In this document: positions 56,807 through 64,000 of the stretch, in pieces
Numbering within the stretch: position 1 is the first letter of the stretch
Layout of the letters: every line of letters begins with the position of its first letter
DNA from: Arthrobacter sp. Soil764
GTDB lineage: Bacteria > Actinomycetota > Actinomycetes > Actinomycetales > Micrococcaceae
DNA: 64,000 nucleotides
Assembly (NCBI RefSeq): GCF_001428075.1
Contig: NZ_LMSI01000020.1
Location: 119,548-183,547, forward strand
Direction: 5' to 3'
Translations under genes and position numbers: made by a program
The notes under the pieces: model-generated
What the model was told of the DNA's origin: nothing
Seen by the model: the letters and a program-made list of their open reading frames with translations, nothing else
The model's database searches: none

Positions 56807-57916
56807 ATGAACAACAACGACCCCGTCGCAGGCACGCTGGACACGATGATCATCGGTGGAGGCCAGGCCGGTCTTGCCATGGGGTATTACCTGCAACGGC
56901 AAAAACGCACATTCCTGATTCTGGACGACTGCCCCAGGACCGGGGACTCCTGGCGGCGGCGCTGGGATTCGCTGCGGGTCTTTACACCCGCCAAATACGA
57001 CGGTCTTCCCGGACTGGTTTTTCCTGCCGATCCGCTGTCCTTCCCTTCCAAGGACGAACTGGCGGACTACCTCGAACGGTACGCGGCGGAATTCCACCTG
57101 CCGGTCCGTCAAGGCATCCGTGTCGAGCGGCTCTGGCGGGAAGGGGACCGGTACGTTGCCGCGTCCAACGGGCACCGGTGGGAGGCGCGGAACGTGGTGG
57201 TGGCCACGGGTGCCGAACGGGTGGCCAAAATTCCGGACTTCGCTTCCCGGCTTTCCCCCTCTCTTGTCCAGCTCCACTCGAGTGACTACCGGAACCCCGG
57301 CCAGTTGCAGGAGGGGGCGGCTCTGGTGGTTGGACTGGGCAACTCCGGTGCTGAAATAGCCCTGGAAGTCAGCCGGACCCATCCCACGCTCGTGGCGGGC
57401 AAACCCGGCGGAGAGCTCCCCGTGAAGCATGGGCGTACGGCGGCACGCTACGTCCTGCCGCTGGTCCGGTTTGCCGGCCTGTACGTGCTAAATGTCGGCA
57501 CACCCATCGGGCGCAAGGCAATACCCGCACTCAAAGCCCATGGGGCACCCCTGATCCGGACGAAGTCCAAAGACCTTGCTGCCGCGGGGGTGCGGTTGGT
57601 TCCCCGGGTCAGGGGCGTGGAGGGCGGCGTGCCCGTCCTTGAGGATGGCAGCCGGCCGCAAATCACCAATGTGATCTGGTGCACCGGTTTCCGTGCAGAC
57701 TTCGCCTGGCTGGATCCGGACCTGCTCGATAACGGGGCGATGCCCCGGCAGCAACGCGGGGTAGCGGTGGATTGGCCCGGACTGTTCTTCCTGGGGCAGG
57801 ACTTCATGTACGCGGTGGCCTCTGCGACGCTTCCGGGCGTGTGCCGGGATGCGCGTTACCTGGCCGGGAAGATCCCGGCCCCGGCTAACCGCGGCTCCTT
57901 GTCCGCTGCCGCCTGA
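56807..57916 (+). CDS. Flavin-containing monooxygenase-like oxidoreductase (CzcO/COG2072)
   Basis: 369 residues. FAD loop MIIGGGQAGLAMGYYLQRQ (about 15-33), the family DSWRRRWDSLRVFTPAKYDGLPG, a second dinucleotide loop VVGLGNSGAEIALEV (about 171-185), and NVIWCTGFRADFAWLD. The set fits class B flavoprotein monooxygenases and their CzcO-like relatives. RBS GAGGGAAAGG. The final 32 bp overlap the convergent DUF389 gene. Confidence 0.88.
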   Translation: MNNNDPVAGTLDTMIIGGGQAGLAMGYYLQRQKRTFLILDDCPRTGDSWRRRWDSLRVFTPAKYDGLPGLVFPADPLSFPSKDELADYLERYAAEFHLPVRQGIRVERLWREGDRYVAASNGHRWEARNVVVATGAERVAKIPDFASRLSPSLVQLHSSDYRNPGQLQEGAALVVGLGNSGAEIALEVSRTHPTLVAGKPGGELPVKHGRTAARYVLPLVRFAGLYVLNVGTPIGRKAIPALKAHGAPLIRTKSKDLAAAGVRLVPRVRGVEGGVPVLEDGSRPQITNVIWCTGFRADFAWLDPDLLDNGAMPRQQRGVAVDWPGLFFLGQDFMYAVASATLPGVCRDARYLAGKIPAPANRGSLSAAA

Positions 57917-58853
57917 GGCTCCTCGCCACCCCGTGGGGCACGCGCCTGTAAACCATCCGGTAAAAGAGCAAAACCGCCAGGGCGGCCACCACTATGCCCA
58001 CGAGGTTGAGCAGCAGTTGGAGGGCCGAGCCGGCCGCCTTCTGATATTCGCCAAGGACCAAGGCCACCGCAACGTATCCTGCCGCGGGCACGGTGGTTAC
58101 CGAGATGAAGACGCCGATCAGGGCCGCGGAGCGCCGGCCGATGATGGAGAGCATTCCGGCGATCCCTGCCAGGACGGCCACAATCATTGAATACGGGCCC
58201 GGATGGTAGATGAACTCCACCGCGGAGCCCTTGTCCAACGCATCGCGCGGGAAAAGACCGAGCGGCACCGACAGCCATGCCGTCAGTGCCGCCAGCAGCA
58301 TGGCAACCGGGAAGCCCACACACAGCGCAACAGCCGCCCGCCGGCCAAGCTTCCACTGGCGGGTGGCAAGCGAGACGGCCAAGGCGGCCAGCGGCCCGAA
58401 CTCAGGCCCCACCGCCATGGCCCCCACAATGGCAATGGGGGAGTCCGTCACGATGCCGATCCCGGCGAGCTGCGTTGCAAGAACCAGGAAGGCAATGAAG
58501 TTCCATGTCAGGCGGGAATCCTCGCCCGTTTGCCGCGTCACGTCATCCCAGATCACTGCGTCCGCGCCGTCCCCGGGTGCTGCCTGCTCCGCCCGGTCGG
58601 CATTTTTGGAGAGGACGAATTCCGGTGCGCTCATGGCCACGGAGCCCACGTCCTGGACCTTCAGGATCTGCAGCTTCTCGAGCAGTTCCTCCACCGACTC
58701 CCGGGCAATCAGGACCTCGATGACGTCGCCCTGCGGCACCACGGACGCGCCCGGAACCAGCGCGACTTCTGCCGCACCCCGCTGCTCGCGGCACGTCTTT
58801 ACGGTCACGTCGGACAGGTCCGAGGGCACGCAGATCCGCAGCTGGACAACCAC
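57885..58853 (-). CDS. DUF389 family membrane protein
   Basis: 322 residues. A cytosolic N-terminal domain of about 100 residues is followed by six or seven membrane helices with TDSPIAIVGAMAVGPEFGPLAALAVSLATRQ, the DUF389 hallmark (about 137-167). Function unknown in the family. GTG start with GGGAG 6 nt upstream; TATGCT about 25 nt further upstream is a likely -10, so this gene has a normal leader. Confidence 0.85.
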   Translation of the reverse strand: MVVQLRICVPSDLSDVTVKTCREQRGAAEVALVPGASVVPQGDVIEVLIARESVEELLEKLQILKVQDVGSVAMSAPEFVLSKNADRAEQAAPGDGADAVIWDDVTRQTGEDSRLTWNFIAFLVLATQLAGIGIVTDSPIAIVGAMAVGPEFGPLAALAVSLATRQWKLGRRAAVALCVGFPVAMLLAALTAWLSVPLGLFPRDALDKGSAVEFIYHPGPYSMIVAVLAGIAGMLSIIGRRSAALIGVFISVTTVPAAGYVAVALVLGEYQKAAGSALQLLLNLVGIVVAALAVLLFYRMVYRRVPHGVARSLRRQRTRSRG

Positions 58854-58970
58854 ACCGGCTCCCTTCGATGGTTGGGGTCAGCATAGTCCGAACCCGGGCC
58901 GTGATTGGCCGTTGCAGACCGCCTTGGCTAGGGTTGATGTTTTGGCTGGCGGGAATTGTGAGAGGTTCTA

Positions 58971-61049
58971 GTGTCGATAACGGAAACCCCGAAGGCACCT
59001 GAGCCCCAGTCCGGTGCCGCAAACAGGAAACGAAAAACCACCTTCCGGCCCGAGGTCCAAGGGCTCCGGGCCTTGGCTGTCCTGATGGTGGTGGCCTATC
59101 ACGTTTGGCTGGGCCGCGTATCCGGCGGCGTGGATATTTTCCTGTTGATTTCGGCTTTCCTGCTCACCCTGTCCTTCGTCCGCAAGGCAGAATCGGGCCA
59201 CCCCTTCCGCCTGCTGGCGCACTGGCTGCACCTGTTCAAGCGTCTGCTGCCGGCCGCCGTCGTGGTGATCCTCGGAGTCCTGGCGGGCACCTGGCTGATC
59301 CTGCCGCAGGGCCGCTGGCCGCAGGTGCTGGACCAGGCATGGGCATCGCTCCTGTACCGGCAGAACTGGCTCCTGGCAGACACCGCAGTGGACTACTACG
59401 CGCAGGACCACGCCGGAGCCAGCCCGCTGCAGCACTTCTGGTCCCTGTCCATCCAGGGCCAGGTGTTCATCCTGTGGCCACTGATCTTTGCCGCCGCCGC
59501 TGTCGTGCTGAACGTGCTGCGCCGGGTTCCACGCCTGAACGGGCTGACCTACCGCGGGTTGCTGGCCGTAGTCTTTGGCGCTGTGCTGGTGGTGTCGCTG
59601 GCCTACTCCGTTGACCAGACCGCCACCAACCAGGCCTACGCATACTTCGATACCCGTGCCCGGCTCTGGGAGTTTGCGCTGGGATCATTGCTGGCACTGG
59701 TGCTGCCCTACCTGAAGCCCGGCCGAAAGCTGAGGGTGGTCCTGGGCTGGGCCGGACTGGCAGCCATGGTGTCCTGCGGGCTGGTCCTGACCGTCGACCG
59801 GTCCTTCCCGGGGTATGTGGCGCTGTGGCCCACGCTGGCCGCGGCGGCCATCATCGTTGCCGGGCAAACGGGCAGCCGCTTCGGCGTGGACCGGCTCCTC
59901 AGCAGCCGCCCCGCCGTCGCCCTGGGGGACAACTCCTACGCCCTGTACCTCTGGCACTGGCCCGTCCTGGTGCTGGCGCTCGCGGCCACCGGCGTGGAGG
60001 CGCCCAACCTCACGCAGGGACTGGGCATCGTCGGTGCCTCCATCGTGCTCGCTGTCCTCACCACCCGCTTTGTTGAAAAGCCGCTGCGCGACTGGCATTG
60101 GCCCAAGCTCCGCGCCTGGCGGACCGCCGTCGTCATTGTTGCCTGCGGTGCCCTGCTGGCCGGGCCCGTCGCCGTCTGGCAGACGTCGCTCACCGCGGAG
60201 GAAAGCGCGACGGCGGCACAGCCCCGCGAGCTCACGCCCGGGGCCCGGGCGCTCACCCCGGAGAACGAAAACACGCCGGCGCCAAGGGCTCGAACCATTC
60301 CCGGGCCCACCGCCCTGGACAATGACTGGGCCGGCATCGACTCGCCCTGCACGGGCGCCAACGCCACCAGCGACCCCGTCTTGGAGGGGTGCCGGCAGGA
60401 GCTTCCCGAGGAACCGTCCTCCAGGCGCATCGTGGTGCTGGGCGACTCCCACGCCCAGCAGTACCTGGCCGCGCTGGCTCCCGTGGCGGCCGCACGCGGC
60501 TGGGAACTGGTGACCCTGCTGATGCCCGCCTGCCGGTTCGGCGCCGAAACGGACACCAGGAATGCTGAATGCAACGCCTACAACAAGGCCAGCTCCGCGT
60601 ATGTCCTGGAACACCGCCCGGATGCGGTGTTCACCGTGGCGTCGCTGACCCACGAGGAGGCCCCATTCGAAACCGAAGTGCCGGGATACCTGGACGGCGT
60701 GAAGCCGTTCGCCGACGCGGGAATCGAGATCGTGGGCATCCGCGACAACCCGCGGTTCACCTTCAACATGCCCCAGTGCGCCCAGCGGAACGGTGCCGAC
60801 GCGCCCGCCTGCAACCCGCCGCTGGCCGAATCCCTGGTGGAGCCGTCGCCGTTGGAGAATTACCGCGGCAAGCTGCCCGGGCTGCACCTGATGGACATGA
60901 GCGACTTCATCTGTGCCCGCGGCGTGTGCCCTGCCGTGGTGGGCAATGTGTACGTCTACAAGGACGACAACCACCTCACCAGGACCTACGTGGAGACCAT
61001 GATCCCCATGTTCGAGCAGCGGCTGCTGGCGGCGACCGGCTGGAGCTGA
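58971..61049 (+). CDS. Acyltransferase 3 (OafA/YrhL-like) with SGNH domain
   Basis: 692 residues. Membrane acyltransferase-3 domain with about ten helices (about 28-400), starting RPEVQGLRALAVLMVVAYHVWLG with the catalytic His, followed by an extracellular SGNH-hydrolase-like domain (about 440-690): GDSHAQQYLAAL near 487 and the C-terminal DDNHLTRTYVE holding the Asp/His pair. Such proteins O-acetylate cell-wall polymers. GTG start with GAGAGG 5 nt upstream. Acceptor unknown. Confidence 0.9.
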   Translation: MSITETPKAPEPQSGAANRKRKTTFRPEVQGLRALAVLMVVAYHVWLGRVSGGVDIFLLISAFLLTLSFVRKAESGHPFRLLAHWLHLFKRLLPAAVVVILGVLAGTWLILPQGRWPQVLDQAWASLLYRQNWLLADTAVDYYAQDHAGASPLQHFWSLSIQGQVFILWPLIFAAAAVVLNVLRRVPRLNGLTYRGLLAVVFGAVLVVSLAYSVDQTATNQAYAYFDTRARLWEFALGSLLALVLPYLKPGRKLRVVLGWAGLAAMVSCGLVLTVDRSFPGYVALWPTLAAAAIIVAGQTGSRFGVDRLLSSRPAVALGDNSYALYLWHWPVLVLALAATGVEAPNLTQGLGIVGASIVLAVLTTRFVEKPLRDWHWPKLRAWRTAVVIVACGALLAGPVAVWQTSLTAEESATAAQPRELTPGARALTPENENTPAPRARTIPGPTALDNDWAGIDSPCTGANATSDPVLEGCRQELPEEPSSRRIVVLGDSHAQQYLAALAPVAAARGWELVTLLMPACRFGAETDTRNAECNAYNKASSAYVLEHRPDAVFTVASLTHEEAPFETEVPGYLDGVKPFADAGIEIVGIRDNPRFTFNMPQCAQRNGADAPACNPPLAESLVEPSPLENYRGKLPGLHLMDMSDFICARGVCPAVVGNVYVYKDDNHLTRTYVETMIPMFEQRLLAATGWS

Positions 61050-61117
61050 GCGGGTCCTTCGGGTGCGGTTGCTCACATTGGCGGCGTGGAATAGGGGGAT
61101 CGGCGCCAAGGTTCTAA

Positions 61118-62776
<1,659 letters not shown>

Positions 62777-62815
62777 GCGGGACGTCGCGTTTCGCTGACT
62801 AGAGCGTGAACACGA

Positions 62816-62851
62816 GGAGGCAAGGTTTCGGCCTTGCCTCCTTTGTTTTTC
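62816..62851 (+). terminator. Terminator of guaB
   Basis: 10-bp arms GGAGGCAAGG/CCTTGCCTCC (62816-62825 and 62832-62841) followed by TTTGTTTTT. Confidence 0.88.
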
Positions 62852-62888
62852 CTCCATGAGGTCGTTGACTCGGAATGTCAGTGCCTCG

Positions 62889-64000
62889 ATGGATGATGTT
62901 CGTATGGAAATCAGCAGCGGTGGCGGGGTGGTTTTTGAGGGTGTTCATGCCTCTGTTGCTGCCCTTGATGCGCTGGAGCGTGAGGATGCTTTCCTGGCTG
63001 CCGGGGTTGGTGTTGGTGCCGGTGTGGATGTGTTGCAGCGGCGGTATGAGCTCCGGCTGGAACGGCTGGAGGTGGTGAAGCGGCTGGAGGCGCAACTCGC
63101 AGCAGTGAAAGCCGGTGATGTTGCCGAGGCCGTTGGGTTCCAGCACGTGATGCTCGCCCCTGACGCCCCGGTACAGGAGCGCACGTTCGCGGAAATGTCA
63201 GCGGTGGAGGAGATCGCCGGGGTCCTGACCATCAGCTCCGGCGCTGCCGGGGCGTTCGTGGAACAGTCCCGGCGGGTGTGCGCCCTGCCGCCGGTCCTTG
63301 CAGCGTTGTCCGCCGGGGACCTGTCCTGGCAGCACGCGAAAATTGTTGCCGATGAAACCGAGGGCCTCACCCTGGACGGCGCCGCCGCGTTGGTGGCGCA
63401 CTTCTTCGACCCCGATGTCCCGAACCCGGCCCGTGGCGCCGCCCCCGGTGAGCTCGTGCCCTCCCGGTTCCGGACGAAGGTCCGTTCCTGGCGGGAGCGC
63501 CACCACCCCGAAACCCTGGAGAAACGCCACGCCAAGGGTGTCGCGGACCGGCGGATGGAATACACCCCGGACCGCGACGGCATGGCCTGGATCTCCCTCC
63601 ACCTCCCCGGCGACACCGCCTGCGCCATCTGGAACCGCACCACCGCCACCGCCCGCGGCCTCCAAGGCCCCAACGAACCCCGCACCATCACCCAACTCCG
63701 CCCCGACATCGCAGCAGCACTACTCCTCGGCGCCGGCCTGCCTGCTAACAGAGACACCACCAATGCCGCTGACGCCGCCGCACGTTCCGGGAGCGTCCCG
63801 GCTGAGGCAGCCGCTACTGATACCACCCCGAGTCCCGGGAGCGCGCCGGGTGCAGGCAGCGTCTCCGGCACGGCCGGTTTGGAAGCCACTACGGAAATCG
63901 GGAAGGTCCCCAATCCTCGGGCCGACGTCCTGGTCATGGTCCCGGTGTTCTCCCTCCTCGGCCAGACGGACGAACCCGCGGTACTGGACGGTTTCGGCCC
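62889..64000 (+). CDS. DUF222 domain HNH endonuclease (partial)
   Basis: Read from ATG 62889 (another in-frame ATG at 62904) to the window end, 370 codons, frame open. The DUF222/13E12 domain is recognisable: an N-terminal coiled helix (VLQRRYELRLERLEVVKRLEA), FAEMSAVEEIAGVLTIS, LSAGDLSWQHAKIVADET, WRERHHPETLEKRHAKGV and ADVLVMVPVFSLLGQTDEPAVL. An Ala/Thr/Ser-rich variable stretch lies at about 292-343. The C-terminal HNH motif would lie beyond the window. These genes are multicopy in Arthrobacter and relatives; role unknown. Confidence 0.85.
   Translation, partial: MDDVRMEISSGGGVVFEGVHASVAALDALEREDAFLAAGVGVGAGVDVLQRRYELRLERLEVVKRLEAQLAAVKAGDVAEAVGFQHVMLAPDAPVQERTFAEMSAVEEIAGVLTISSGAAGAFVEQSRRVCALPPVLAALSAGDLSWQHAKIVADETEGLTLDGAAALVAHFFDPDVPNPARGAAPGELVPSRFRTKVRSWRERHHPETLEKRHAKGVADRRMEYTPDRDGMAWISLHLPGDTACAIWNRTTATARGLQGPNEPRTITQLRPDIAAALLLGAGLPANRDTTNAADAAARSGSVPAEAAATDTTPSPGSAPGAGSVSGTAGLEATTEIGKVPNPRADVLVMVPVFSLLGQTDEPAVLDGFG

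Overview
The window comes from a high-GC Gram-positive chromosome, most likely Arthrobacter or a close relative in the Micrococcaceae. The signs are the rplM-rpsI-glmM and alr-tsaE-tsaB-rimI-tsaD gene orders, mycothiol genes (ino1, mshA), a GroEL with a His-rich tail behind two CIRCE operators, a DUF222/13E12-type HNH nuclease gene, and many genes that look leaderless. About 45 protein genes are supported. No tRNA, rRNA, prophage or CRISPR array was seen.

Layout. 1-6.8 kb: a tight/Flp pilus (tad) locus on the minus strand, with prepilin peptidase, two pilins, tadE, tadG-like, cpaB, cpaE, cpaF and a partial tadB. 7.1-8.1 kb: ribosomal proteins L13 and S9. 8.2-13.3 kb: a membrane glycosyltransferase operon (a polyprenyl-phosphate GT2-GtrA fusion and two GT39 enzymes) placed between rpsI and glmM, with a fourth GT-C enzyme after glmM. 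13.5-22.5 kb: envelope and cofactor housekeeping (glmM, mscL, a VanY-like carboxypeptidase, coaA, glmS, acpS, nnr). 22.6-28.9 kb: glgX-treY-treZ, an overlapping operon that turns glycogen into trehalose. 29-38.6 kb: an aldo/keto reductase, ino1, a repeat-bounded nuclease module, fhs, mshA, a GH4 glycosidase and a PfkB kinase. 38.7-42.8 kb: the overlapping alr-tsaE-tsaB-rimI-tsaD operon. 43-49.9 kb: a GCS2 ligase, a GH3 lipoprotein, an IS110 element, an SdhL-type dehydrogenase, a methyltransferase and a small membrane protein. 50-54.5 kb: groES-groEL, a RibD-like reductase and an ATP-dependent DNA ligase. 54.7-64 kb: a TPR-LuxR regulator, a PQ-loop protein, a flavoprotein monooxygenase, a DUF389 protein, an acyltransferase, guaB and a partial DUF222 nuclease.

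Two accessory structures stand out. First, the IS110 element at about 46034-47426 carries, in its 5' non-coding end, two RNA-loop-like segments. Their short guides match, in the order and orientation expected of a bridge RNA, the left target flank, the right target flank, the element's right end and the element's left end. Joining the flanks rebuilds a REP-like palindrome that the element has split. Second, a 1.5-kb unit at 31367-32890 is bounded by a perfect 17-bp inverted repeat. It has inward arrays of 32-bp repeats on both sides of a single gene for a DUF559/Vsr-like nuclease, a layout that resembles a REP/RAYT module but with a nuclease in place of the transposase.

A third, window-wide pattern is that at least twelve genes have a TANNNT hexamer exactly 6-7 nt before an ATG/GTG start and no Shine-Dalgarno sequence. 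This predicts leaderless mRNAs and was used to correct several start codons.
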